Of a stretch of 64,000 nucleotides of DNA, positions 19,409 through 27,065 are shown in pieces (position 1 is the first letter of the stretch; every line of letters begins with the position of its first letter). Made by a program: the position numbers and the translations under genes. The DNA is from Vescimonas fastidiosa. Its GTDB lineage: Bacteria > Bacillota > Clostridia > Oscillospirales > Oscillospiraceae. The DNA is taken from contig NZ_AP023415.1 in assembly GCF_018326305.1 (NCBI RefSeq), forward strand, positions 1 through 64,000, given 5' to 3'. The notes under the pieces were generated by a model that did no database searches, had not been told where the DNA came from, and worked only from the letters and a program-made list of their open reading frames with translations.

Positions 19409-19657
19409 ATGAAGCAAACATTTAAGAAGCCGTCCTACTATTTGCTTTCGCAGGCAATGGACGGGGACGAAAAAGCGATTGAAAAAATACTGGCATTTTA
19501 TGACCCGTACATATCAAAGTGCTGTCTGCGTCCACTCTATGATGAATACGGCAATGTTTATATTGTTGTAGATATGGAGTTAAAGGGACTTATCAGAGAA
19601 GCACTTATTAAAATGATTTTAGGGTTTGATATTGCCTTAGAAATCGAAGAAGAATAA
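19409..19657 (+). CDS. Helix-turn-helix domain protein (Tn916 Orf8-like)
   Basis: An 82-residue protein with the pattern LLSQAMDGDEKAIEKILAFY, typical of the sigma-factor-like HTH protein that follows orf7 in Tn916. AAAGGAGAAGC precedes the ATG. It probably acts with the Orf7-like protein in control of excision genes. Confidence 0.75.
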   Translation: MKQTFKKPSYYLLSQAMDGDEKAIEKILAFYDPYISKCCLRPLYDEYGNVYIVVDMELKGLIREALIKMILGFDIALEIEEE

Positions 19658-19765
19658 CAAGCAGTAACCGCAGAGCATGATTTGTTCAATCCCCTCTTTC
19701 CTGCTCTGCCCCTGCTTTTACATGAAAGCAACACGCTTTCGCCACAGCTCTTTGACAACTGAATA

Positions 19766-19994
19766 AAGCAGACAGATACGTTTGTGAGATAGCGAGCCAC
19801 GGGGACTGTACGCCACGACCTTTTCAAAAGAAAGCGAGCGACCCACGCAGTGATCCGAGAGCGACTGTTGGAAAAGTCGTTTTGCCACGACCTATCCTCA
19901 CAGAATAATGATACGTCCGCATGGTGCGGTTCTGCCCACAAGAATGGGAATAGTTGAGATACTAATGGAGCTTTCCAAAGCCGTCTGTCTGCTT
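19766..19994 (+). ncRNA. Candidate structured RNA with nested long-range stems
   Basis: Three nested stems lie in the 420-base non-coding gap between the orf8-like gene and the recombinase module. The outer stem pairs AAGCAGACAGA (19766-19776) with TCTGTCTGCTT (19984-19994), 11 perfect pairs. The second pairs GTGAGATAG (19784-19792) with CTATCCTCAC (19892-19901), one bulge. The third pairs ACGACCTTTTC (19815-19825) with GAAAAGTCGT (19871-19880), one bulge. A further hairpin follows near 20,012-20,043. No open frame of note crosses it. Strand is assumed from neighbouring genes; the family is not recognised. Confidence 0.45.
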
Positions 19995-20078
19995 CTGTAA
20001 CATTGTGAAAAATACGCATATTGGATAAGCCTATGTGCGTATGTTGAGAATAGATAGCTGACTAAGGGGGCTGATAAC

Positions 20079-20201
20079 TTGGCTAAAAAAGAACCTGCAC
20101 AATATATCGTAGAACGGGAATTTTTAGGTAAATTTTCCGTAGAGGAATTGCTTGTCCGTATCGTGAAATCTCATGTAAAAAAAGGACTATCAAGAGGGTA
20201 A
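20079..20201 (+). CDS. Small ORF upstream of the recombinase
   Basis: A 40-residue peptide (AKKEPAQYIVEREFLGKFSV) starting at TTG 20079, with AAGGGGG 8 bases upstream. Short proteins of this type often precede the recombinase in such elements and may aid excision, but I cannot show that. Ends in a basic segment (KSHVKKGLSRG). Confidence 0.5.
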   Translation: MAKKEPAQYIVEREFLGKFSVEELLVRIVKSHVKKGLSRG

Positions 20202-20280
20202 AACCCTTGAAAACAATGGAAAGAAGCCGTACTTTATGGTATAATATTATCATAGGTACGGCAGTTGAATAGGTGGAAAA

Positions 20281-21909
20281 ATGATTTATCAAAAAGGTTC
20301 AAACTTATTTAACATGGCTATTTATATCAGATTATCACGAGAGGACGGAGATAAGGAAGAAAGCGATAGTGTAGGAAATCAGAGAAAACTTTTAACAGAA
20401 TATGTGAACAAGCATGATGACTTTATCTTATATGATGTTTATATTGATGACGGTTTTACGGGAACGAATTTTAATAGACCAGACTTTCATAGAATGATTG
20501 CTGACATTGAAGATAACAAGGTAAATTGTGTTGTTGTAAAAGACCTTTCCCGTTTCGGACGAGATTACATTGATACGGGGCGATATTTGGAAAGAATATT
20601 TCCAGAGCTTAATGTTCGTTTTATTTCTGTAACAGATAATATTGATAGTATGAAGCAGGCATACGATATGTTACTTCCTATTAAAAATATATTCAACGAA
20701 CAGTATGCCAGAGATATTTCTAATAAAGTTCAAGCGACTGTAAAATCAAAGCAGAAAGCAGGAGAATTTATCGGAGCTTTTACAAGTTATGGTTATAAAA
20801 AATCTCCTGCAAATAAAAATAAACTTGTGATTGATGAATATGCGTCCGAAGTTGTAAAAAGAGTATTTACTATGTATGCACAAGGAATAGGAAAACAAAG
20901 CATTGCAAAAATACTAAATGCAGAGGGTATCCTTTGTCCGTCGGAATATAAAAAGCTCAACGGCGAAAACTACAAAAATTGCAACCGTTTAGAGAAAACT
21001 TCTTATTGGACGTATTCTACAATTAAAGTGATGTTACAAAATGAGCTTTATATTGGAAACATGGTACAAGGAAAGAAACATCAACGTATGAGAAGCAAAC
21101 AGCGTCCAGTTGAGAAAGAAAACTGGATAAGGGTTGAAAATACACATGAACCGATTATAGACCGTCATCTGTGGGATAAGGTACAAAAATTGCTGACGAA
21201 AAAGCACAGGGATATTGATTTAGAAACAAATAAAAATATCTTTGCAGGTTTTATCAAGTGTGGAGATTGTGGTCGGGCAATGATGAAAAATTTCTGGCGA
21301 CGTGCTGATGGAAGTAAGTCCTATTCATTCTATTGTGGAACTTACAAAAGAAGTGGAAAAGATTATTGTACTCCGCACACGCTCCCATTTCAAGTATTGA
21401 ATGATATTGTGCTGGGGGATTTAAAGCAGATAATCCGCAATGTAGAGAACTTGCAGGAACTTGTAAAATCACAATCTTTCACAGCAACAAAAATCAGAAA
21501 ATCAACAGACATAGAACTGACAAAGTTAAAAGCAGAGCTTGAAAGAGTGAAGAAACTGAAAAAGTCAATTTATGAAGATTACAAAGACGAACTGATTTCT
21601 AAAGAAGAATTTCTTTCTTATCGAGAGGACTATCAACAAAAAGAAACGCTTTACTCCAAACAGATTGAAACGCTGGAAGAAAAGAAAAAGGAAAGTGTAA
21701 CAGAAGATGTTTTTGAAACACCGTGGTTAAAGCGGTTGTTGGAACTGAAAGACATTGAAGAATTAGACAGAGATATTATAGTGGAAATGATAGACCAGAT
21801 AACAGTTTATGAAAACCACAAACTTAAAATCTCATACAACTTCGGAAATGAACTGGAACATTTATTTTCAAGCGTTTACTGTGAGGACTTGGAGAAAAAG
21901 GCTATCTAA
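20281..21909 (+). CDS. Large serine recombinase (TndX-like)
   Basis: This 542-residue recombinase cuts and joins the ICE ends. The N-terminal resolvase domain shows the catalytic serine (YIRLSREDGD), the VKDLSRFGRDY arginine motif and DDGFTGTNF. A recombinase domain follows (YGYKKSPANK, then YIGNMVQGKK), a zinc ribbon (CGDCGRAMM, then YCGTY and YCTPH) and a coiled coil (about residues 400-470). Length and layout match TndX of Tn5397. AGGTGG precedes ATG 20281. It is intact, unlike many transfer genes, so excision may still be possible. TndX-type enzymes need no separate excisionase. Confidence 0.93.
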   Translation: MIYQKGSNLFNMAIYIRLSREDGDKEESDSVGNQRKLLTEYVNKHDDFILYDVYIDDGFTGTNFNRPDFHRMIADIEDNKVNCVVVKDLSRFGRDYIDTGRYLERIFPELNVRFISVTDNIDSMKQAYDMLLPIKNIFNEQYARDISNKVQATVKSKQKAGEFIGAFTSYGYKKSPANKNKLVIDEYASEVVKRVFTMYAQGIGKQSIAKILNAEGILCPSEYKKLNGENYKNCNRLEKTSYWTYSTIKVMLQNELYIGNMVQGKKHQRMRSKQRPVEKENWIRVENTHEPIIDRHLWDKVQKLLTKKHRDIDLETNKNIFAGFIKCGDCGRAMMKNFWRRADGSKSYSFYCGTYKRSGKDYCTPHTLPFQVLNDIVLGDLKQIIRNVENLQELVKSQSFTATKIRKSTDIELTKLKAELERVKKLKKSIYEDYKDELISKEEFLSYREDYQQKETLYSKQIETLEEKKKESVTEDVFETPWLKRLLELKDIEELDRDIIVEMIDQITVYENHKLKISYNFGNELEHLFSSVYCEDLEKKAI

Positions 21910-21928
21910 TCTCAATACATTTCTAACT

Positions 21929-21945
21929 CCCCATAGATATTGGGG
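21929..21945. terminator. Hairpin after the recombinase, near the ICE right end
   Basis: CCCCA (21929-21933) pairs with TGGGG (21941-21945). It may end the recombinase transcript or mark the ICE end; it lacks a strong T-run. Confidence 0.35.
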
Positions 21946-21959
21946 AATACATATCACAA

Positions 21960-22321
21960 TTTGCGTAAACTACAACCAGCACACGGTGTTCGTGTTCAAA
22001 AAGCACTATGCCACCCATCGCTTTTCCGTGGGGTCGCACCCCACCGGACATGAAAGCTTCCGGGCGGCGGCAGAGTGGCTGGCGGAGCGCGGCATACCCT
22101 TTGAAGCGGCGGAGCTGGAGCTGGAAATGGGCCAGCCTCTGCGCTCCACAGAGGAGGCACGGCGTTTTTTCCGGCTCTACAGTCGAGACGAGGATAAGTC
22201 CGTTATCACCGACGAATTCCTGCGCGGAAGGCTAATAGAGACAGGGCGGACAGACTTTCCCCTGTACCTGCCCCATAAGCGGCCCGTGGGCTGCCTGAAA
22301 TTTTCCAGCAAGAATTTATAA
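21960..22321 (+). pseudogene. 3' fragment of a chromosomal methyltransferase-like gene cut by the ICE
   Basis: GC-rich coding sequence resumes here and ends at TAA 22,321. The preserved ~115 residues (HESFRAAAEWLAERGIPFEA, then EEARRFFRLYSRDED and PVGCLKFSSKNL) resemble the C-terminal part of class I SAM-dependent methyltransferases. No start codon or upstream part is present on this side of the ICE; the 5' part would lie beyond the ICE left end. The frame is still open into the recombinase 3' region, but codon use changes. The family call is tentative; the interruption is well supported. Confidence 0.55.
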
Positions 22322-22342
22322 TGTAAAAAAGGAGCAAGACGA

Positions 22343-23410
22343 ATGAAAGCAAAGAAGCTCTCAGCGCTGCTGCTGGCTGTGGTGATGATCTTCAGCCTGG
22401 CCGCCTGCGGCAGCAAGACCCCGAAGACAGACTCCAACGCCACGCGCATTTTCACCGACTCCACAGGCCGGGAGGTAGAGGTCCCCGCCCAGATCAACAA
22501 GGTGGCCCTCAGCGGCCCTCTGGCCCAGATCGTTCTGTTTGCCCTGTGCCCGGATAAGCTGGTGGGCGTTTCCAATGCCTGGAGCAGCGAGGCCCAGGAG
22601 TTCCTGGACGAAAAGTATTTCAATATGCCCCAGATCGGGCAGCTTTACGGCGGCAAGGGGGAGCTGAACCTGGAGACCCTGCTTCAAAGCGGCGCTCAGG
22701 TGGTCATTGATGTGGGCGAGAGCAAGGGCAGCATCAAGGAGGACATGGATTCCCTGCAGCAGCAGATCGGCATCCCATTCGTACACATCAGCGCCGATAT
22801 GCAGTCCTATCCCCAGGCCTATCGGATGCTGGGTGACCTCCTGGGTATGAAGACCGAGGCCGAGGCCCTGGCTACCTACTGCGAGAAGATCTACAGCCGC
22901 ACCGAGACCATTGCCTCCGGCGTGGAAAAGGCCAATGTGCTCTATGTCACCGGTGACATGGGCCAGAATGTCATTGCCAAGGGCGCCTATCACGCCGAGA
23001 TTTTGGACATGCTGACCAATAACCTGGCCCAGGTGGACGAGCCATCCTCCAAGGGTACCGGCAATGAGGTCAGCATGGAGCAGATCCTCACCTGGAACCC
23101 GGATGTGGTGATCTTCGCCCCGGAGAGCATCTACGCCACCGTGAAGGACGATGCCGCCTGGCAGAGCGTTACCGCCATCAAAAACGGCGCTTACTACGAA
23201 GTGCCCTTCGGCCCCTACAACTGGATGGGCTTCCCGCCCTCTGTGCAGCGGTATCTGGGCATGGTGTGGCTGAGTAAGCTGCTTTATCCCGACGCCACGG
23301 CGGACTACGACCTGTTTGCCGATGTGCAGGAGTATTACAAGCTCTTCTATCACTGCGACATCACCCGGGCCCAGTATGACGTCTTGGTAGCAAACTCCAT
23401 CGGAAAATAA
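22343..23410 (+). CDS. ABC transporter substrate-binding lipoprotein (BtuF/FepB type)
   Basis: A 355-residue extracytoplasmic binding protein. The signal peptide ends in a lipobox (LAAC-G, residues ~18-22). The body is a periplasmic-binding fold of the iron-siderophore/cobalamin class: ALSGPLAQIVLFALCPDKLV, then LLQSGAQVVIDVG and ILTWNPDVVIFAPE. It would deliver a metal chelate or corrinoid to an ABC permease. No permease or ATPase gene follows, so they must be elsewhere, perhaps upstream of the ICE insertion. AAAGGAGC precedes the ATG, 21 bases after the methyltransferase-like fragment, so an operon was likely split by the ICE. The gene may have lost its original promoter. Confidence 0.85.
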   Translation: MKAKKLSALLLAVVMIFSLAACGSKTPKTDSNATRIFTDSTGREVEVPAQINKVALSGPLAQIVLFALCPDKLVGVSNAWSSEAQEFLDEKYFNMPQIGQLYGGKGELNLETLLQSGAQVVIDVGESKGSIKEDMDSLQQQIGIPFVHISADMQSYPQAYRMLGDLLGMKTEAEALATYCEKIYSRTETIASGVEKANVLYVTGDMGQNVIAKGAYHAEILDMLTNNLAQVDEPSSKGTGNEVSMEQILTWNPDVVIFAPESIYATVKDDAAWQSVTAIKNGAYYEVPFGPYNWMGFPPSVQRYLGMVWLSKLLYPDATADYDLFADVQEYYKLFYHCDITRAQYDVLVANSIGK

Positions 23411-23417
23411 AAAAGGA

Positions 23418-23442
23418 GGGGGACTGCCTGAGGCAGTCCCCC
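23418..23442. terminator. Convergent terminator between the binding protein gene and cysK
   Basis: GGGGGACTGCC (23418-23428) pairs with GGCAGTCCCCC (23432-23442), loop TGA. It lies between two convergent genes and probably serves both. Confidence 0.75.
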
Positions 23443-23464
23443 AATATAATTCTATTCAGCCGTT

Positions 23465-24397
23465 TCAGTCTGCAAACAGGGGAGTGGAGAGATAGCGGTC
23501 GCCGGTGTCAGGCAGCAGGGCCACAATGGTCTTGCCCTTGTTCTCCGGGCGCTTTGCCAGCTGGATGGCGGCCCACACGGCGGCGCCGGAGGAGATGCCC
23601 ACCAGCACGCCCTCCTTCTTGCCGATGAGCTTGCCGGTGGCGAAGGCATCGTCGTTTTCCACGGGGATGATCTCGTCGTAGACCTTGGTATCCAGCACAT
23701 CCGGCACAAAGCCTGCGCCGATGCCCTGAATCTTGTGGCTTCCGGACACACCCTTGCTCAGCACCGGGGAGGCGGCAGGCTCCACAGCCACCACCTTCAC
23801 ATGGGGGTTCCGGCTCTTGAGATACTCGCCTATGCCGGTAACGGTGCCGCCGGTGCCTACGCCGGCCACGAAGATGTCCACCTTGCCGTCGGTGTCCTCC
23901 CAGATCTCAGGGCCGGTGGTGGCCTTGTGAACGGCGGGGTTGGCGGGGTTTACAAACTGGCCGGGGATGAAGCTGTTCGGGATCTCCTTGGCCAACTCGT
24001 CAGCCTTGGCGATGGCACCCTTCATGCCCTTGGCACCCTCGGAGAGCACCAGCTCCGCGCCGTAGGCCTTCATCAGCTGACGGCGCTCCACGCTCATGGT
24101 CTCGGGCATGACGATGATGATGCGATAGCCCCGGGCGGCGGCTACGGAGGCCAGGCCGATACCGGTGTTGCCGGAGGTGGGCTCGATGATGACGGAGCCG
24201 GGCTTCAGCAGCCCCTTCTGCTCGGCATCGTCGATCATGGCCTTGGCGATGCGGTCCTTCACGCTTCCGGCGGGGTTAAAGTATTCCAGCTTGCCCAGAA
24301 CCTTGGCCTCCAGGCCCTGGGCCTTCTCAATATGTACCAGCTCCAGCAGGGGAGTCTTACCGATCAGCTGATCTGCAGATGTGAAAATCTTGCTCAT
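23465..24397 (-). CDS. cysK: Cysteine synthase A (O-acetylserine sulfhydrylase)
   Basis: A 310-residue PLP enzyme that makes cysteine from O-acetylserine and sulfide. The PLP lysine is in NPAGSVKDR, the substrate loop is PTSGNTGI, and the phosphate-binding loop is [10 protein letters not shown]. Length is normal. The start at 24397 is chosen because GGAGG lies 8 bases upstream; an upstream ATG would put the Shine-Dalgarno inside the gene. It is divergent from an Rrf2/IscR-like gene and has a 140-base leader with a Cys-rich upstream ORF, so regulation by cysteine or sulfide supply is likely. Confidence 0.95.
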   Translation of the reverse strand: MSKIFTSADQLIGKTPLLELVHIEKAQGLEAKVLGKLEYFNPAGSVKDRIAKAMIDDAEQKGLLKPGSVIIEPTSGNTGIGLASVAAARGYRIIIVMPETMSVERRQLMKAYGAELVLSEGAKGMKGAIAKADELAKEIPNSFIPGQFVNPANPAVHKATTGPEIWEDTDGKVDIFVAGVGTGGTVTGIGEYLKSRNPHVKVVAVEPAASPVLSKGVSGSHKIQGIGAGFVPDVLDTKVYDEIIPVENDDAFATGKLIGKKEGVLVGISSGAAVWAAIQLAKRPENKGKTIVALLPDTGDRYLSTPLFAD

Positions 24398-24466
24398 TTT
24401 ATATTCCTCCAAAATTTATTCTCAAAAGTTCCTATGGTTATCTGAATGTGGTGTCTGCGTTCTGGC

Positions 24467-24508
24467 TCACGGACAGCAGCAACATCGAAATTCGGCGGTA
24501 AAGTTCAT
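24467..24508 (-). CDS. Candidate cysteine-sensing leader peptide of cysK
   Basis: A 13-codon frame in the cysK leader encodes MNFTAEFRCCCCP and a TGA stop. Four Cys codons in a row (TGT TGC TGC TGT, 24473-24484) are far beyond chance in so short a frame. It starts about 29 bases after the predicted transcript start; AAGG lies about 14 bases before its ATG, so the ribosome site is weak. Cys-rich leader peptides upstream of sulfur genes are known in mycobacteria. No intrinsic terminator follows, but TTCAAAAT around its start can pair with ATTTTGGA over the cysK ribosome site. Confidence 0.6.
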   Translation of the reverse strand: MNFTAEFRCCCCP

Positions 24509-24519
24509 TTTGAATTACC

Positions 24520-24572
24520 AACCTTTCTTGTAGGTTAATACGGATTATAGACCTGCCGGGGCTGTTTGTCAA
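24520..24572 (-). promoter_or_regulatory. cysK promoter with small dyad
   Basis: On the minus strand TTGACA (24572-24567), a 17-base spacer and TATAAT (24549-24544) form a consensus promoter. A 5-bp inverted repeat AACCT/AGGTT (24520-24536) lies at the predicted start of transcription and could bind the divergent Rrf2-type regulator. The promoter is seen; the regulator link is inferred. Confidence 0.75.
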
Positions 24573-24595
24573 TACCCTTTAAGAAAATAATTTAA

Positions 24596-24624
24596 TTGAT
24601 TTACCCACTTCCCTGGTGTATAAT
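24596..24624 (+). promoter_or_regulatory. Promoter of the Rrf2-family gene
   Basis: TTGATT (24596-24601), 17-base spacer, TATAAT (24619-24624), 29 bases before the start codon. Confidence 0.7.
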
Positions 24625-24652
24625 AGGTAAAAAGAAAAGGGAGGGACAAAGT

Positions 24653-25084
24653 ATGCTGATTTCAACGAAGGGACGCTATGCGCTGCGGGTGATGATCGAC
24701 CTGGCCGAGCATCAGGCAGACGGATTCATCCCCCTAAGGACCATTGCCCAGCGCCAGGGCATTTCGGAGAAATACCTGGAGAGCATCATTAAGCTCCTGG
24801 TGAAGGCAAAGCTTCTCGCCGGACTCCGGGGTAAGGGCGGCGGCTACCGCCTGACCATGGCGCCGGAGCAGTACACCGTGGGCAGCATCCTGCGTCTGAC
24901 GGAGGACTCCATGGCTCCCGTGTCCTGCCTGGAGCCCGGGGCGGAGGTCTGCTCCCGCTCCGGCGAGTGCCGCACGCTGGCCCTTTGGCGGGGGCTGGAT
25001 AAGGTCATAAGTGACTATCTGAATGGTGTCACCCTGGCCGACCTGATGCACACCGATCCGGAGGGATTCGACTATGTGATCTGA
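24653..25084 (+). CDS. Rrf2/IscR-family transcription regulator
   Basis: A 143-residue regulator. The N-terminal winged HTH is typical (STKGRYALRVMIDLAEH, then RQGISEKYLESII and GLRGKGGGYRL). Three cysteines in CLEPGAEVCSRSGEC are placed like the [2Fe-2S] ligands of IscR, so it may sense iron-sulfur status or redox. ATG 24653 follows GGGAGGG. It is divergent from cysK across 250 bases with both promoters in the gap, which suggests a role like CymR/IscR in sulfur or cysteine control. Confidence 0.85.
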   Translation: MLISTKGRYALRVMIDLAEHQADGFIPLRTIAQRQGISEKYLESIIKLLVKAKLLAGLRGKGGGYRLTMAPEQYTVGSILRLTEDSMAPVSCLEPGAEVCSRSGECRTLALWRGLDKVISDYLNGVTLADLMHTDPEGFDYVI

Positions 25085-25169
25085 CCGTCGGCGCGATTTA
25101 TATGCCGGGGCCAGGTTGAGATTGCCGGAAAAAGGGGCGGAAGCCCCATAAAAGTCCATAGCTTAGGAA

Positions 25170-25203
25170 GCGGCGTGCCGGGAAGCTTTTTCCGGCACGC
25201 CGC
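25170..25203 (+). terminator. Terminator after the Rrf2-family gene
   Basis: GCGGCGTGCCGG (25170-25181) pairs with CCGGCACGCCGC (25192-25203), 12 perfect pairs, followed by ATTTATGTGTTTTATTT. It also lies downstream of the leftward ANTAR gene and may act in both directions. Confidence 0.8.
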
Positions 25204-25214
25204 ATTTATGTGTT

Positions 25215-25799
25215 TTATTTGTAGGTTTTGATAATATTCTCCGCTGCCTCCCGCCTGGAAATGCGCAGATCCATAGCCTGCTTTTCAATATACCGGTGCG
25301 CCTCCGCCTCTGTCATATTCAGGCATTCGATCAGGAGCCATTTTGCCCGGTTCACCAGGCGGATCTCCTTGATCTTTTCCTCTACGGTGGCCTGCTTGGC
25401 CTGCATTTGCCGTATCCGCTCCCGGGTGGCGCAGAGGATGCGCAGGTTTTGGGCCACCATTTGCCGGTTGGTGGGCTTGGACAGGGTGATTACCCCGTAG
25501 CGCACCACCTTGGAGTAGATCTCGTTATAGTGGTCGTTTTTCACCAGCAGCAGCACACCGGCGCCGCTGCCGGTGCAAATGTCAATGGCCAAATGCATTC
25601 CGAAATCGTCCGGCAGCGGTGTGTTGATCAGCACAATGTCAAACTCCGTGTCGGCCAGCCATCTGCGGGCCTCTGCCACACTGGACGCCGTTTGCACCGG
25701 CCAATAATCGGTCATGGGGAGCAGCGGCATAATGCTGTCTGTGAACCGTTCCGAGGCGGTAACGATCAAAACACTGTAGGTCCTTTCTTGAAATACCAC
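25215..25799 (-). CDS. ANTAR-domain antitermination regulator with pseudo-receiver
   Basis: A 194-residue protein. Residues ~8-120 are a response-regulator-like domain, but the acidic pocket is lost (LIVTASE) and the usual phospho-Asp position reads Asn (VLINTPLP), so phosphorylation is unlikely. A coiled coil (~120-145) leads to a C-terminal ANTAR RNA-binding domain (AKWLLIECLNMTEAEAHRYI, then AMDLRISRREAAENII). ANTAR proteins bind paired hairpins in leaders and stop terminator formation. It is the last gene of the glutamate synthase/GS operon, and terminators stand in the leaders of this operon and of the divergent type III GS gene, its likely targets. This resembles NitR-type control in clostridia. 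Confidence 0.88.
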   Translation of the reverse strand: MVFQERTYSVLIVTASERFTDSIMPLLPMTDYWPVQTASSVAEARRWLADTEFDIVLINTPLPDDFGMHLAIDICTGSGAGVLLLVKNDHYNEIYSKVVRYGVITLSKPTNRQMVAQNLRILCATRERIRQMQAKQATVEEKIKEIRLVNRAKWLLIECLNMTEAEAHRYIEKQAMDLRISRREAAENIIKTYK

Positions 25800-25835
25800 A
25801 GGCTCCCCTCCTTTCCCCCCGGAGATTCCGGCGAC

Positions 25836-27047
25836 TTACTTCACGCCAAAGGCGCACAGCACCGACTCGGGCAAATGTGCCCGCACAAACGGGCTGGTCT
25901 CGGCAAGGGCAATGGCCTCACCCAGGGAATCCGGCAGCGCTTGCAGCGCCTGCAGGATCTCTGCCGGGGCCGTGTAGAGATTGAAGTCCGAGGCCGGCGG
26001 GAGGGCCAGCTTATGGCTAATGCCGTAGAGCCCGGCGTAAATCAGCAGGGCATAGGCCAGATAGGGATTGGCGGTGGAGTCGGCGGAGCGCAGCTCTGCC
26101 CGGCGCTGCTCGCCCACAGCGGCGGGAATGCGGATCAGCTGGGAGCGGTTTTCATCCGACCAGGTGATGTACCGGGGTGCCTTGTCGCAGCCCAGGCGGC
26201 GATAGGATTCCTCGCTGGGATTTAAAAATAGGGTGATCTCGGCGATCTTATCCAGCAGACCGGCAATAACGGACGGCAGCAGGTCCGCCGTTCCGCCGTC
26301 CCTGGCGGAAATGTTTATGTGCATTCCGCTGCCGTCTCGGTCCGACAAAGGCTTGGGCTGAAAGCTGGCGCACAGGCCGTTTTGAGCGGCCACCGTGCGG
26401 ACCACGGCCCGGAAGGTGATGGCGTTGTCCGCGGCGGTCAGGGGATCGGAGTAGCGGAAGTCGATCTCGTTTTGCCCCGGCCCACTCTCGTGATGAGAGC
26501 TTTCGGGCTGAATACCCATCTGCTCCAGCATCAGGCAAATCTCCCGACGGATATGCTCGCCCTTATCGTCGGGGGCAATGTCCATATAGCTTGCCTGGTC
26601 ATGGGGGAGGGTAGTGGCCTTGCCGTATTCATCCAGCTTGAACAGATAAAACTCCATCTCCGCGCCGAAGGCGAACTCAATGCCCCTTTCGGCGGCCTCG
26701 GAAACGGCTTTTTTCAGGATGCTGCGGGTGTCCCGCTCAAAGGGCCGGCCATCGGGATAAAAAATATCGCAGAACATCCGGACCACCTTGCCATGCTCTG
26801 GCCGCCAGGGGAGCTGGATCAGGGTGGAGGGATCCGGCCGCAGTAGCAGGTCGGACCGCACCTCGCCGCCGAAGCCCTCAATGGCGGAGGCGTCGATGGC
26901 GATCCCGTAGGTGAAGGCCCGGGACAGCTCACCGGGCATAATGGCCACATTGTGCTGCTTCCCGTAGACATTGCAGAAGGCCAGGCGGATAAATTTCACA
27001 TCCTCCTGCTCCACGAACTCCATAATTTCCCTGGGTGTATACTTCAC
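25836..27047 (-). CDS. Glutamine synthetase family protein (type I-like)
   Basis: A 403-residue protein, about 40 shorter than usual GlnA. It keeps the beta-grasp start (RLAFCNVYGKQHNVAIMPGE), the metal/glutamate region EMEFYLFK, SSHHESGPGQNEIDF, a nucleotide region (GSGMHINIS) and the C-terminal NRSQLIRIPAA and RAELRSADSTANPYLA. The usual DGSSIRGF reads DASAIEGF. It lies 18 bases after the glutamate synthase GXGXG subunit and before the ANTAR gene. It may be a true glutamine synthetase or a GS-like ligase; the operon favours ammonia assimilation together with glutamate synthase. Confidence 0.85.
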   Translation of the reverse strand: MKYTPREIMEFVEQEDVKFIRLAFCNVYGKQHNVAIMPGELSRAFTYGIAIDASAIEGFGGEVRSDLLLRPDPSTLIQLPWRPEHGKVVRMFCDIFYPDGRPFERDTRSILKKAVSEAAERGIEFAFGAEMEFYLFKLDEYGKATTLPHDQASYMDIAPDDKGEHIRREICLMLEQMGIQPESSHHESGPGQNEIDFRYSDPLTAADNAITFRAVVRTVAAQNGLCASFQPKPLSDRDGSGMHINISARDGGTADLLPSVIAGLLDKIAEITLFLNPSEESYRRLGCDKAPRYITWSDENRSQLIRIPAAVGEQRRAELRSADSTANPYLAYALLIYAGLYGISHKLALPPASDFNLYTAPAEILQALQALPDSLGEAIALAETSPFVRAHLPESVLCAFGVK

Positions 27048-27065
27048 AAGCCCACCTGCTTTCCT

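Larger units (their letters stand above)
1..21950 (+). mobile_element. Tn916-family ICE with serine recombinase (left end outside window)
   Basis: The conjugation genes keep Tn916 order: DUF961 pair, FtsK-like protein, oriT, Rep-type relaxase, Orf19-like peptide, ArdA, TcpE, VirB4-like ATPase, Orf15-like protein, NlpC/P60 hydrolase, TcpC, then Orf7/Orf8-like regulators. The tyrosine Int/Xis pair is replaced by a 542-residue serine recombinase, as in Tn5397 (TndX). Base composition changes sharply near 21,950-21,970, where GC-rich coding sequence begins. No tet(M) or other resistance gene is present. The left end lies before base 1. The exact right end cannot be fixed here; it lies after the recombinase stop at 21,909 and probably before 21,970. 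Many core genes carry frameshifts, so self-transfer is doubtful if the sequence is correct. Confidence 0.93.

Noticed and set aside
24400..24470. Classical terminator attenuator between the Cys leader and cysK
   Set aside because: No GC-rich hairpin with a T-run is present, so control at translation is considered instead.
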